A DNA stretch of 64,000 nt from Dryocola sp036489025 (GCA_036489025.1 DASXGN010000035.1:124001-188000); one strand, 5' to 3'. Shown: positions 51,103 through 60,097, numbered from the stretch's first letter. A program made the numbers and translations. Notes: generated from the letters alone by a model not told the origin.

Positions 51103-51999
51103 ATGACTAATCTCAGGAAACTCGATCTCAATCTTTTGCTAACGCTGGACGCACTTTTGAAAGAACCAAACGTGACGCATGCGGCAAAAACATTGAACCT
51201 GTCTCAGCCATCGGTGAGCGTTCATCTTGCGAAGCTGCGGGAAAAATTAGGCGACCCGCTGTTTCTTCCCGGCCCGCGCGGTATGCGTCCAACGGCCCGA
51301 GCAGAGATGCTTAAAGAGCCGCTCAGCCAGGCGCTGGAAATGCTCAGTCAGGTCATTGCTTCACCCGGTCCTTTTGAACCAGCAGGGTCTCATCGTACCT
51401 GGCGAATCATTGCCGCAGACTACTGCCAGGCCGCGGTGATTATTCCCTTGCTGCGCAATTTGCGCGTCGAGGCACCGGATACAAAACTGGCAATATTAGG
51501 AACAACCCCTTCAAATATAGCCAGCGCCACCGAGCATAATAAAGTCGATCTGGTATTTCATATTCGTGAAGAAGCACCGCCAGGTTTACGTAGCCGAACA
51601 TTATTTTCCGAAAAATACGTATTAGTTTGCCGTGCGGGCCACCCTACGCTGACCAAAAATCCGGGCCTGAAACAATTTCTTGAACTCGATTATGTGATGG
51701 TCTCCCCCGACGGCGGCGGCTTTGTCGGAAATACCGATCAGGTCCTCGCATCAATGGGGCTTTCGCGCAGGGTCGTGCTTTCGGTGCCCCATTTTATGTT
51801 TGCCGTTTCCGTTATTTCGCAAACAAACCTGGTGGCCATGCTGCCTTCGCGCCTGATTAAAGATAATCCTTTGCTGCAGTGTTTTGATGCGCCGATTGAT
51901 ATACCAGGCTTTGAAATGAATATGATGTGGCATGAAAAACTGCACCGGGAACCGTCGCACAAATGGCTGCGGGAGCTGATTATGCAGTCCATCCCCTGA
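51103..51999 (+). CDS. LysR family transcriptional regulator
   Basis: 298 residues. N-terminal winged helix-turn-helix: LRKLDLNLLLTLDALLKEPNVTHAAKTLNLSQPSVSVHLAKLREKLGDPLFLPG (residues about 4-57), followed by a periplasmic-binding-protein-like effector domain (RIIAADYCQAAVIIPLL, LVFHIREEAPPGL). The N-terminus LRKLDLNLLL is of the NodD/LeuO-like branch. Divergent from the MFS exporter, its likely target. Effector unknown. Confidence 0.9.
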   Translation: MTNLRKLDLNLLLTLDALLKEPNVTHAAKTLNLSQPSVSVHLAKLREKLGDPLFLPGPRGMRPTARAEMLKEPLSQALEMLSQVIASPGPFEPAGSHRTWRIIAADYCQAAVIIPLLRNLRVEAPDTKLAILGTTPSNIASATEHNKVDLVFHIREEAPPGLRSRTLFSEKYVLVCRAGHPTLTKNPGLKQFLELDYVMVSPDGGGFVGNTDQVLASMGLSRRVVLSVPHFMFAVSVISQTNLVAMLPSRLIKDNPLLQCFDAPIDIPGFEMNMMWHEKLHREPSHKWLRELIMQSIP

Positions 52000-52102
52000 A
52001 GGCCCGTTGCTGATTAAACAACACGCATCCCCGGGCAGGTCAGTTTCCGGTATACTGTCCACATTACGCAGTCCTTCTTAGTCTTTTGGAAACCCAGCAA
52101 GC

Positions 52103-52945
52103 ATGCTCAGTTATCGCCACAGCTTCCACGCCGGCAACCACGCCGACGTTCTGAAACACACCGTTCAAAGCCTGATTATTGAATCATTAAAAGAGAAAGA
52201 GAAACCGTTCCTCTATCTCGACACTCACGCAGGCGCAGGCCGATACAAACTGAGCGGCGAGCACGCCGAACGCACCGGTGAATATCTCGAAGGTATCGCC
52301 CGTATCTGGCAGCAGGATGATTTGCCAGAAGAGCTGGAGCCGTATATCGGCGCGGTTAAAGCGTTCAACCAAAGCGGCCAGCTGCGTTACTATCCGGGTT
52401 CCCCGCTGATTGCGCGTCATCTGCTGCGCGAACAGGACAGCCTGCAGCTTACCGAACTGCACCCTTCCGATTTCCCGCTGCTGCGCTCTGAATTTCAGAA
52501 GGACAGCCGCGCCCGCGTTGAACGCGCGGATGGTTACACCCAGCTGAAGGCCAAACTGCCGCCGGTTTCCCGTCGCGGGCTGATACTTATCGACCCACCG
52601 TATGAGATTAAAACTGACTACCAGGCAGTAGTCACCGGCATCAGCGACGGCTACAAGCGCTTTGCCACCGGCACCTACGCGCTGTGGTATCCGGTGGTGC
52701 TGCGCCAGCAGATCAAACGCATGCTCCGTGATTTGGAAGAGACCGGTATCCGCCGCATTCTGCAAATTGAACTGGCCGTGCGCCCGGACAGCGATCAGCG
52801 CGGCATGACGGCCTCAGGCATGATCGTGATTAACCCGCCGTGGAAGCTCGAGCAGCAAATGGCCAACGTTCTGCCGTGGCTGCACAAAACGCTGGTTCCG
52901 ACGGGCAACGGTTCTACCACGCTGAGCTGGGTCGTCCCTGAGTAA
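52103..52945 (+). CDS. rlmJ: 23S rRNA (adenine(2030)-N6)-methyltransferase RlmJ
   Basis: Methylates A2030 of 23S rRNA; 280 residues, as E. coli RlmJ (YhiR). N-terminal MLSYRHSFHAGNHADVLKH, SAM site YLDTHAGAGRYKLS around residue 35 and catalytic LIDPPYEIKTDY (DPPY) around 164. In E. coli it supports use of DNA as a nutrient, which gave the older competence-related name. Confidence 0.96.
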   Translation: MLSYRHSFHAGNHADVLKHTVQSLIIESLKEKEKPFLYLDTHAGAGRYKLSGEHAERTGEYLEGIARIWQQDDLPEELEPYIGAVKAFNQSGQLRYYPGSPLIARHLLREQDSLQLTELHPSDFPLLRSEFQKDSRARVERADGYTQLKAKLPPVSRRGLILIDPPYEIKTDYQAVVTGISDGYKRFATGTYALWYPVVLRQQIKRMLRDLEETGIRRILQIELAVRPDSDQRGMTASGMIVINPPWKLEQQMANVLPWLHKTLVPTGNGSTTLSWVVPE

Positions 52946-52950
52946 ATCAG

Positions 52951-53655
52951 TTACTCGCTCATCGCCAGTGAGACGCCCGCAGCCGCTTCTGCGGGTTTCT
53001 CCGACTGATTCTTTTTGATCTTCACTACGCGCTCGGCCTCCGGCTGTTTCTTCACCGTCGCCAAACGCTCGGACTGCCCAATAAAAGACCCTCCCGGGCG
53101 GATAGAAAGCGAGCCGCTGCGGCTGATGCCTTCCATTTCACCGTGCTCGTGAATCTCGATGTTTTCACTGATGCAGGTGCCTTCAACGCGTCCGTTAATG
53201 ATGATGCTCGGCGCGGTAAATTCACCGTCGATAAAGCCGCCGCGCATGACGTACAGAATGCCGTCCTTCAGATCAATTTGGCCCTGCATTTTGCCGTAAA
53301 CCTGAATATCACCTTCGATTTCGGTATTGCCGGAGAACACGGTATTCGCTGCTACGACGGTACAGCGGCGCGAACCCTGCGCAGCCTGAACGCTTTCCGC
53401 TGCCGGTGAGGTGCCTTTTTCGGCTACAACGCCAGTCTTTTCAACGAGCTCAGCCGTTTCTTGGGGCTTTTTACGAAACATATAAAATCCTTTTTTAAAA
53501 AAGAAAAAATACAGAACAAAAGTCAGCGACAGCAGTGCGGCAGCAATGACGGCTTCTCTTTTCCATTCAAACACGTAGCAAAAAAGCGTCATCAGCCAGC
53601 CGGTCCATAAAAACCATAACAGGCCATTGCTGCTTCCCTTGATTAACGTCTTCAT
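52951..53655 (-). CDS. Membrane-anchored bactofilin (polymer-forming cytoskeletal protein)
   Basis: 234 residues from ATG 53653-53655. Two N-terminal membrane segments (residues about 11-30 and 37-54), a basic linker (FFKKGFYMFRKKPQE), then a DUF583/bactofilin beta-helix core (residues about 95-195): NTVFSGNTEIEGDIQVYGKMQGQIDLKDGILYVMRGG, with regular I/V-x-G turns. A charged tail follows. Bactofilins form filaments that organise envelope proteins; the N-terminal membrane pair is typical of gamma-proteobacterial versions. The ribosome site is weak, and a TTG seven codons upstream is possible. Convergent to rlmJ, five bases apart. Confidence 0.85.
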   Translation of the reverse strand: MKTLIKGSSNGLLWFLWTGWLMTLFCYVFEWKREAVIAAALLSLTFVLYFFFFKKGFYMFRKKPQETAELVEKTGVVAEKGTSPAAESVQAAQGSRRCTVVAANTVFSGNTEIEGDIQVYGKMQGQIDLKDGILYVMRGGFIDGEFTAPSIIINGRVEGTCISENIEIHEHGEMEGISRSGSLSIRPGGSFIGQSERLATVKKQPEAERVVKIKKNQSEKPAEAAAGVSLAMSE

Positions 53656-53967
53656 TTTCTGGAAGAAAAATGGCAAACAGGAAACAGCGAAGCGCTCAAA
53701 AACGTCGGGTTATTGAGAACAAGACGGGTATAGATCATAGATGTGAAATAAGGCATCCTTTTCCTCACTGCGCCGAAGACAGCTCGCAAAACCGCCAGTC
53801 TATTCCGAAGGCATGCACAGCCGCTATCAAAAGATAATACGTATTTTCTGAAATTATACATCAGGATAGTCTCACCCTATCGCAGTCATAGAGCTACCCT
53901 TTGCGGCTTTATTGGCGAAAGCGCTACAATCCGGGCAACTGAAGTTCTAACTTAGGGAAACCTGCAA

Positions 53968-55320
53968 ATGACCAGACATTATGACTACCTCGCCATCGGC
54001 GGCGGCAGCGGCGGTATCGCCTCCATTAACCGTGCGGCAATGTACGGCCAGAAGTGCGCGCTGATCGAAGCAAAAGATCTGGGCGGCACCTGTGTGAACG
54101 TCGGCTGCGTCCCGAAAAAGGTGATGTGGCACGCGGCGCAGATTGCCGAAGCCATCCACAACTACGGTCCTGATTACGGCTTTGACACCACGCTGAATCA
54201 CTTCGACTGGGACAAGCTCATCGCGGCACGTACCGCCTATATCGACCGTATCCACACCTCTTATGACAATGTGCTGGGTAAAAATAACGTTGACGTCATT
54301 CGCGGCTTTGCCAAATTTGTTGACGCGCACACCGTGGAAGTTAACGGCGAAACCATCACCGCCGATCGTATTCTGATTGCTACCGGCGGCCGCCCAAGCC
54401 ATCCGGGAATTCCAGGCGCGGAATATGGTATCGATTCTGACGGTTTCTTCGCCCTGCCCGCGCTGCCTGAACGCGTCGCTGTGGTTGGCGCAGGTTATAT
54501 TGCGGTAGAAATCGCAGGCGTGGTTAACGCGCTGGGTTCTGAAACGCACCTGTTCGTGCGTAAACACGCTCCGCTGCGCACCTTCGATCCGCTTATCGTT
54601 GAAACGCTGCTGGAAGTGATCAACACCGAAGGCCCAACGCTGCATACCCAGGCGATTCCAAAAGCGGTTGAGAAAAATGCCGACGGCAGCCTGACGCTGC
54701 ATCTGGAAGATGGACGTTCTGAAACGGTTGACTGCCTGATTTGGGCCATTGGCCGCGAACCGGCAACCGATAGCTTCAACCTGGCCGCCACCGGCGTCAA
54801 AACTAACGCTAAAGGCTACATTGAGGTCGATAAATTCCAGAACACCAGCGTGGCGGGCATTTATGCCGTGGGCGATAACACCGGTGCGGTAGAGCTTACG
54901 CCGGTGGCGGTTGCCGCGGGTCGCCGCCTGTCAGAACGCCTGTTCAACAACAAGCCGGATGAACATCTGGACTACAGCAACGTCCCTACCGTGGTGTTCA
55001 GCCATCCGCCAATTGGCACCGTAGGTTTAACCGAACCGCAGGCGCGCGAGCAGTATGGCGATGACAATGTGAAGGTCTATAAATCTTCCTTCACCGCGAT
55101 GTATACGGCCGTGACTTCCCATCGCCAGCCGTGCCGCATGAAGCTGGTTTGCGCCGGGCCTGATGAAAAAATCGTCGGCATTCACGGCATTGGTTACGGA
55201 ATGGATGAAATGCTGCAGGGCTTTGCGGTAGCGTTGAAAATGGGTGCCACCAAAAAAGACTTCGATAATACCGTAGCGATTCACCCAACCGGTTCTGAAG
55301 AATTTGTCACCATGCGTTGA
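53968..55320 (+). CDS. gor: Glutathione reductase
   Basis: NADPH-dependent FAD disulfide reductase that keeps glutathione reduced; 450 residues, as in E. coli. FAD motif IGGGSGG at residue 7, redox-active disulfide in GGTCVNVGCVPKK (Cys42/Cys47), NADPH motif VGAGYIAVEIAG around 172, and the C-terminal catalytic HPTGSEEF with the active-site His-Glu pair. A strong terminator follows. Confidence 0.98.
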   Translation: MTRHYDYLAIGGGSGGIASINRAAMYGQKCALIEAKDLGGTCVNVGCVPKKVMWHAAQIAEAIHNYGPDYGFDTTLNHFDWDKLIAARTAYIDRIHTSYDNVLGKNNVDVIRGFAKFVDAHTVEVNGETITADRILIATGGRPSHPGIPGAEYGIDSDGFFALPALPERVAVVGAGYIAVEIAGVVNALGSETHLFVRKHAPLRTFDPLIVETLLEVINTEGPTLHTQAIPKAVEKNADGSLTLHLEDGRSETVDCLIWAIGREPATDSFNLAATGVKTNAKGYIEVDKFQNTSVAGIYAVGDNTGAVELTPVAVAAGRRLSERLFNNKPDEHLDYSNVPTVVFSHPPIGTVGLTEPQAREQYGDDNVKVYKSSFTAMYTAVTSHRQPCRMKLVCAGPDEKIVGIHGIGYGMDEMLQGFAVALKMGATKKDFDNTVAIHPTGSEEFVTMR

Positions 55321-55340
55321 TTAGCCGGTGCCGAAGATAA

Positions 55341-55368
55341 AAATCTCCCTGCGGGGAGATTTTTTTTG
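55341..55368 (+). terminator. Terminator after gor
   Basis: AATCTCCC (55342-55349), loop TGCG, GGGAGATT (55354-55361), then eight T including the stem end. Confidence 0.9.
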
Positions 55369-55385
55369 GCCCGTTTCCAGGAAAA

Positions 55386-55871
55386 TTATTTCATGCAGTA
55401 CAAAATCGGTAGCCCGGCCCATGAAAATATTCGGTCACCGTTGCCTGCCCTCACCCGGCTTAATAACAATGTTACTCCTGTCTGAGTAAAGAAAACGGAC
55501 ATGGTTTGCGTTATTACCTTATTAATTACATTCTGATCGTCCCCAATGCCAATCTCGGTACTTTTAAGAATGAATTTATCTCTTTGTTTAACATAGTCAA
55601 AAAACACATCACGGTGTATTTCAAACTTTTTATTATCTCTGTTTTTATAAAGACCACGGATCTCAACAGCACCTTTCCCGTTATAAAAATAAATATCCAG
55701 GAGTGCAGTTATCGAGTTATCCTCGGAGGAAATAACCAAATCACTTTTGCATGTTTCATAATGTTCTTTCTTTACTATTGAACGATTAATCGAGAATTGG
55801 ATAGCACAAATTGTCGCTATTGAAATAAATAGCACTATTAATATCTCTTTGTTCTTTAGTATGTTAAACAT
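55386..55871 (-). CDS. FidL-like membrane protein (second copy)
   Basis: 161 residues from ATG 55869-55871 (MFNILKNKEILIVLF), which has AGGCGGGG upstream; an open frame 16 codons longer lies inside the upstream gene. One membrane segment (residues about 9-25), then a periplasmic domain with a Cys soon after the membrane (YETCKSDL) and another in the terminal LPILYCMK. This is the layout of FidL, the inner-membrane partner of the ToxR-like regulator MarT in Salmonella SPI-3. It overlaps the regulator gene upstream by eight bases. Confidence 0.75.
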   Translation of the reverse strand: MFNILKNKEILIVLFISIATICAIQFSINRSIVKKEHYETCKSDLVISSEDNSITALLDIYFYNGKGAVEIRGLYKNRDNKKFEIHRDVFFDYVKQRDKFILKSTEIGIGDDQNVINKVITQTMSVFFTQTGVTLLLSRVRAGNGDRIFSWAGLPILYCMK

Positions 55872-56640
55872 TTGCCCCGCCTTTAACTTTACGAAAGTAG
55901 AATACCGTACAGTTGCCAATATTTTTCTGGTGCAGATAAAAATTTCGGCATCTCACTACGCTTACATCTTCGCGTGAGAAATAGGTCGTGACATAAAGAA
56001 TCGAGTTTGGAATACAGAGGTCCTGATAATGCTCTATGAATTGATTGTACTGCGAAGTGTCGTAGGCATCGGAGTTGTAGCGTACTGAGCACCCCTTCGC
56101 CAGCAGTTTAGCCGGAGTATAAAGATCAAATACCCCTTCAAAACGTGAGTAGAAATAGGCCGCCGCTGCCGCAATAACGACCACCATTAACAGCATGCTT
56201 ATTATTATCTTTTTTTTCTGCAATGCCGCTTTAGAAAAGCAATTAACATCTGCGACCACTGTTGCTTTTTCAGCCAGCTCCCCCAAAACACCTACACTGT
56301 TGCTATTTTCTACAATCTCGCAATCAAAGATGATCCCTGATTTTCTTATTGTTTTAATAAATCTACAGTCAGGTTCAAGCTCCAGAAATGATTTTCTCAG
56401 CACTAAAAGAGCCTGATATAGCGAACCGTAGCCAATAGTTTTGTGCCTCTCCTCCCAAATGAAACACATGATCTCTTCGTATGAGATCAATACCTTTTCA
56501 TGCGTGCAAAAATAATACAGCATTTTATTCACAATCCGCGTGAGCGTTATTTTTTTGTTTCCATCCGTGGAGCAAAGCATTTGCTCCTGTGGATAAAAAC
56601 AAATTTGGTCATTTATCAAAAACCATTCTTTATTTGACAT
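55864..56640 (-). CDS. MarT/CadC/ToxR-like membrane winged-helix regulator (second copy)
   Basis: 258 residues from ATG 56638-56640 (MSNKEWFLINDQICFYP), chosen because it matches the start and length of the divergent homologue at 57563; longer starts up to 56733 are possible and the ribosome site is weak. Cytoplasmic OmpR-type winged helix (residues about 1-105, with the wing IKTIRKSGIIFDC), a linker, one membrane segment (IIISMLLMVVVIAAAAAYF), and a periplasmic part with four Cys placed as in the homologue (GCSV, DLCIP, VRCR, GNCT). Known relatives sense envelope conditions and activate transcription directly from the membrane. Coupled to the FidL-like gene. Confidence 0.8.
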   Translation of the reverse strand: MSNKEWFLINDQICFYPQEQMLCSTDGNKKITLTRIVNKMLYYFCTHEKVLISYEEIMCFIWEERHKTIGYGSLYQALLVLRKSFLELEPDCRFIKTIRKSGIIFDCEIVENSNSVGVLGELAEKATVVADVNCFSKAALQKKKIIISMLLMVVVIAAAAAYFYSRFEGVFDLYTPAKLLAKGCSVRYNSDAYDTSQYNQFIEHYQDLCIPNSILYVTTYFSREDVSVVRCRNFYLHQKNIGNCTVFYFRKVKGGANV

Positions 56641-57562
56641 GTTTCGAAGCAATTCGCTGGGAAAAAACGCACGCATTATATCCATCCCGGGCGCAAAACA
56701 TAAGATAAACTTTCGAATGAAAGTTGATTTCATTACGTTGATAAACCACAGGCTCCAGAAAAATTCTTTTATTTCATGAGGATATATATCAATTGAACCT
56801 TAAAATTCTCGATCAGTTTTCTTTAAGGCAAATGGACGAATAAATGAACTAATTTATCTATGCGGCAACCCTTTTTTTTGATTATATTTCCAGCGCACTT
56901 AAGGCAGGCACACAGCAAAGTAATTTATAACTAATTGTATTCATTTTAAAAGTTAGCTTCTTTTACCCTGCGCTATGAGGAATATATGAAACATTCGGCC
57001 ATTGAAAATGTTGTTAACAAAACTCTGTATATTGTTGCTAATGTTAATTAAAAAAATGGCTCCAGGTGATGAATCTGCACTTAGTTTGATAAAGCTAATC
57101 AATGATAACGGAGATCATCTTTCATGATTTTAATAATGCATCAACACCTTATGAGCGCTGCGTGCTTAACGCTCTATATTTGTATATTAATGCACCGCTT
57201 GAGTAAAACACTTGAGAAAATCTCTGGTTCTGTTTTTACCCAAGCTAATAATATAGGGTAGATCCATTTTGGTATTAAAGGATGACGTAATATTTTACGC
57301 TTACTTCGGCTAAATTATTAATACATTCCATCTTAATTACACTGATGTCCTGTAACATTGATGCTTTAATGGCTGTAGATTGTTTATAATAATTCTCGTT
57401 ATGATACGTAGATAAACAGGATAATAGTCTGCATTTTCTGTTTTGTTTCTAAATATGTAATATAGCATTAAATACATTAGTCATAGTTGAGTTTTCATAC
57501 ATAAAGATAATGCAAACCCAATTTTTTAATCTAAACACAAGCATTCAAATTGTGAAGGTTAC
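56641..57562. promoter_or_regulatory. AT-rich divergent region between the two MarT-like genes
   Basis: About 920 bp, unusually long and AT-rich, separating two divergent ToxR-like regulator genes. It must carry both promoters. Two small frames with ribosome sites were seen: one of 21 codons at 56986-57051 (GAGG upstream) and one of 45 codons at 57124-57261, listed separately. No terminator or tRNA was recognised. The composition suggests H-NS binding and horizontal origin (inference). Confidence 0.5.
57124..57261 (+). CDS. Possible small membrane protein, 45 residues
   Basis: A short frame starting MILIMHQHLMSAACLTLYIC with one hydrophobic segment (residues about 9-23) and a polar tail ending FTQANNIG. 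GGAG lies nine bases before the ATG, a reasonable ribosome site. It sits in the divergent control region of two membrane regulators, where small membrane peptides are sometimes found. There is no homologue I recognise, and AT-rich DNA yields such frames by chance. Confidence 0.25.
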   Translation: MILIMHQHLMSAACLTLYICILMHRLSKTLEKISGSVFTQANNIG

Positions 57563-58330
57563 ATGTATCTAATAAATAAAAACATTGAGTTTCATCCTGA
57601 ACTTTACCAGTTGATCAACAGAGAACGAGATGGGCAACAGTTCTCATTGCCCGTTTCAGCCAGTCGATGTCTTCTAATATTGCTAATGCACAAAAGACCC
57701 GTCTCACATCAAGAACTTTATGAGTTTGCATGGGGAGATCAGCATGAAGAGATTACGCCTAATAATCTTTATCAGAATATCAGTATTCTACGCCGAACGC
57801 TTAAAAACATTGATGAAAATACCAGTAACTGGATAAACACCATCCCCAAAAAAGGATTTATTTTTAACGTCAGCATCCCAACAGAAGAAATTAAGCTCGC
57901 AAGCCCTGTCGAGGAAGCATTACCGACGATAACTTCTCGCCCAGAAACGAGAGATATTAAATCGAAGAGCTTACTTTTAAAATTAACAGGTAAAAAAGAA
58001 AAATTAAAAATCTTCTTATTCGCAGCCTTTTTTGTGATGGTTTTTCTGCTGATGAATCTAGTGCCACAAAATAAATCGGTAGCTGAATCTTTTGTTTTTT
58101 ATAAAAAGGTAGGGGCATGTCGCCTTTATGTGAATGACGATATGCAGGAAAGATCCATTCATGAAAGGATCCTGAATGAATTAGCGCCTAATTGTGAAAA
58201 ATTTCCATATGTCTATGCCAGTGCCTACAGCATTATGCACTCAGCAACCATACTTGCCTGCGACAAGCCAATAAATGGCGTTAAACCACACTGCATTTCG
58301 CTGTTACTCAGAGGAGTTAAGGGCCAATGA
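57563..58330 (+). CDS. MarT/CadC/ToxR-like membrane winged-helix regulator
   Basis: 255 residues. Winged helix at residues about 1-105 (MYLINKNIEFHPELYQL; recognition-helix region NNLYQNISILRRTL; wing INTIPKKGFIFN), cytoplasmic linker, membrane segment at about 149-166 (KIFLFAAFFVMVFLLMNLV), periplasmic domain with four Cys (GACR, PNCE, LACD, PHCI) at positions matching the divergent copy. GAAGG four bases before the ATG. The last four bases overlap the FidL-like gene. Likely a transmembrane one-component regulator; target and signal unknown. Confidence 0.82.
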   Translation: MYLINKNIEFHPELYQLINRERDGQQFSLPVSASRCLLILLMHKRPVSHQELYEFAWGDQHEEITPNNLYQNISILRRTLKNIDENTSNWINTIPKKGFIFNVSIPTEEIKLASPVEEALPTITSRPETRDIKSKSLLLKLTGKKEKLKIFLFAAFFVMVFLLMNLVPQNKSVAESFVFYKKVGACRLYVNDDMQERSIHERILNELAPNCEKFPYVYASAYSIMHSATILACDKPINGVKPHCISLLLRGVKGQ

Positions 58331-58797
58331 AAAAAGCCTATCTAATAACAGCAGCAATGCTAATCTTCATCTTTGTGGCCTACCCTCTTTACCGCAGCCA
58401 TCAGGAAAAGGTTTTTTCCTGTACGGCTCATTTTCAGTCAAATTATAATGACACGTATTTACGGGCCATGTTCCGTTTGACCTTCCAGGGAACAGAAGGC
58501 ACAGCCTCGCTTAGGGGGGAGGTTAAAGATAGTCAGGATAAAATATTGCCACTAAGCCGAGTAATATTCTTTACCTTTAGCGAAAATGACCAAATTTATA
58601 AAATACGCTCAGAAAATATTTCCAGAGAAAACACCGATCGTGTCGATGATGATTTACTGAGCAAACTGGTGGACTCTTTCTATCTTAAAGAAGATGAAAC
58701 GGTACAATATCATGCTTTGCGGCAGCCTAATGGTGACTATATTGTTTATAATGGCAGCCTGCCATTAATCTATTGCCATAAAAACGAAAATTTATAG
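58327..58797 (+). CDS. FidL-like membrane protein
   Basis: 156 residues: one N-terminal membrane segment (YLITAAMLIFIFVAYPLY), then a periplasmic domain starting with a Cys (VFSCTAHFQSN) and ending LPLIYCHKNENL, the same two-Cys layout as the copy at 55386. In Salmonella, fidL follows marT with overlapping ends, as here (ATGA overlap). Such small partners often protect or tune the regulator's periplasmic domain, as ToxS does for ToxR; that role here is inference. Confidence 0.78.
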   Translation: MKKAYLITAAMLIFIFVAYPLYRSHQEKVFSCTAHFQSNYNDTYLRAMFRLTFQGTEGTASLRGEVKDSQDKILPLSRVIFFTFSENDQIYKIRSENISRENTDRVDDDLLSKLVDSFYLKEDETVQYHALRQPNGDYIVYNGSLPLIYCHKNENL

Positions 58798-58924
58798 TTT
58801 GTTAATAGATCAAAAAAAACAGCCAGTTCGTGGCGCAACGTCGCCTATCACTGAGAGAGAGCCAGCGACGAACAGGCTCGATGGAGGCCTTATAACCAAA
58901 GCCATGCATCCCTGTTGAACAAAG

Positions 58925-59509
58925 TTAATAGCTGACGAAGCCAGCCGCTCTGGATATGTATGCCTTTACATAGGGGATTGATTTCAAACTAATCCTGGCG
59001 ACGCCAAGTTTAAGTAACGCCCTGGCCCGATAGGCCGATATGGTCTTAATGGATAACTTTAATTTATCCGAAATTTCTCTTTGTGAGTTACCCTCCATGT
59101 GATAATGAAGAATACTTAACTCGTGGGATGACAGCCCGAAATCATTATTCCCCATAATTTTTCTTGGTATTTTAGGAAGCTGAATAAGCGAGGAGATTAT
59201 TTTGTCAACGCTGGTATATCTGGATACCATGGAGACAAAATTATTTCTTGATAAATAATCATCACTATAATGTTCAGAAAGACAGAAAATCCTTTGCAGG
59301 CTATGGGTCGTCACCCCCATCACGCAGGCGAGGCAATCATTAACCCGGCTGGCATCAACAAAGATCACGCAGGGCGGCCCATGAAGAAATAGCTTTTCAT
59401 CAATTTTGTCTTCAAAGTGTAAAGCGTATGCCGTAAAGCAAGCATGGGCCATTAACCGAACCATTCCTTCCGCAAAATATCTGTTCTCAGAAAGAACATA
59501 CACTCTCAT
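58925..59509 (-). CDS. LuxR-type regulator with receiver-like N-terminus (FimZ/EcpR/RcsA-like)
   Basis: 194 residues. The N-terminal 110 residues follow a response-regulator fold (MRVYVLSENRYFAEGMVRLM, then VIFVDASR where the phospho-Asp would be), but the acidic pair after the first strand is reduced to E-N, so phosphorylation is uncertain. The C-terminal LuxR helix-turn-helix is clear: GLSSHELSILHYHMEGNSQREISDKLKLSIKTISAYRARALLKLGV (residues about 125-170). No kinase gene nearby. Convergent to the FidL-like gene. May regulate fimbriae or surface genes, as related proteins do; not shown here. Confidence 0.85.
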   Translation of the reverse strand: MRVYVLSENRYFAEGMVRLMAHACFTAYALHFEDKIDEKLFLHGPPCVIFVDASRVNDCLACVMGVTTHSLQRIFCLSEHYSDDYLSRNNFVSMVSRYTSVDKIISSLIQLPKIPRKIMGNNDFGLSSHELSILHYHMEGNSQREISDKLKLSIKTISAYRARALLKLGVARISLKSIPYVKAYISRAAGFVSY

Positions 59510-60097
59510 ACAAAGAGCTCCTGGTGGGGTGAGAATCCATCGCCAATTAAAAAGACCGGATGCTTGCTAAACATCCCGGGAACAATAGTCCCTACTATCG
59601 ACGGCGGTATAGCACAAATCAACCCAAATCATTTTATTAAGAAATTTATATTAACCAGCGGAATGAGTCAGGACAGGAATTAAATTAAAATCAATACAAA
59701 CAGTAAGTTATGCAAATAAACACTCAAACAAAAAAGTCTTAAGCGATCTTAATTTATATTAATTCACAGCCCATTGGCGATCGAGCAGGCTGTTTTTGCC
59801 TGCTCAAGAAACCTGAAGTATTATGCATCACACATTTTTATCACTTGAACATCTCATTGAACCAGGGTAGCTCGCCAAATATTTAGCGTTTATAAGCTGA
59901 TGTAAATAAATCTTATTATCCTCCCATGTTGGAACGTCTTTTTTATCGTGTTGTATAAGAACCCGTAACAGAACGGCCATGTCGCTTGTGTTCTTAGATT
60001 CGTCCGCCGCATACAATCCCCGCCCATAGCCCAGCGATAGAGTAACGGGACTTTCTGACGGCGAGTTTTCGCCCTATCTTCCCTCAATGTGAGCCAC
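59510..60097. other. Intergenic region between LuxR and DMT genes
   Basis: About 590 bp. It holds the LuxR-gene promoter, a perfect hairpin GAGCAGGC-TGTTTTT-GCCTGCTC at 59783-59805 without a following T-run, and a minus-strand open stretch (59828-60016 and a little upstream) that has no in-frame ATG with a ribosome site. I see no convincing gene. Confidence 0.45.

Noticed and set aside
59783..59805. Perfect 8-bp hairpin as a terminator
   Set aside because: No T-run on either strand and no gene ending at it; kept only as a note in the intergenic description.
59828..60016. Minus-strand open stretch of about 62 codons beside the DMT gene
   Set aside because: It has no ATG with a ribosome site at its start, no recognisable domain and lies in low-conservation intergenic DNA; the nearby hairpin has no T-run.
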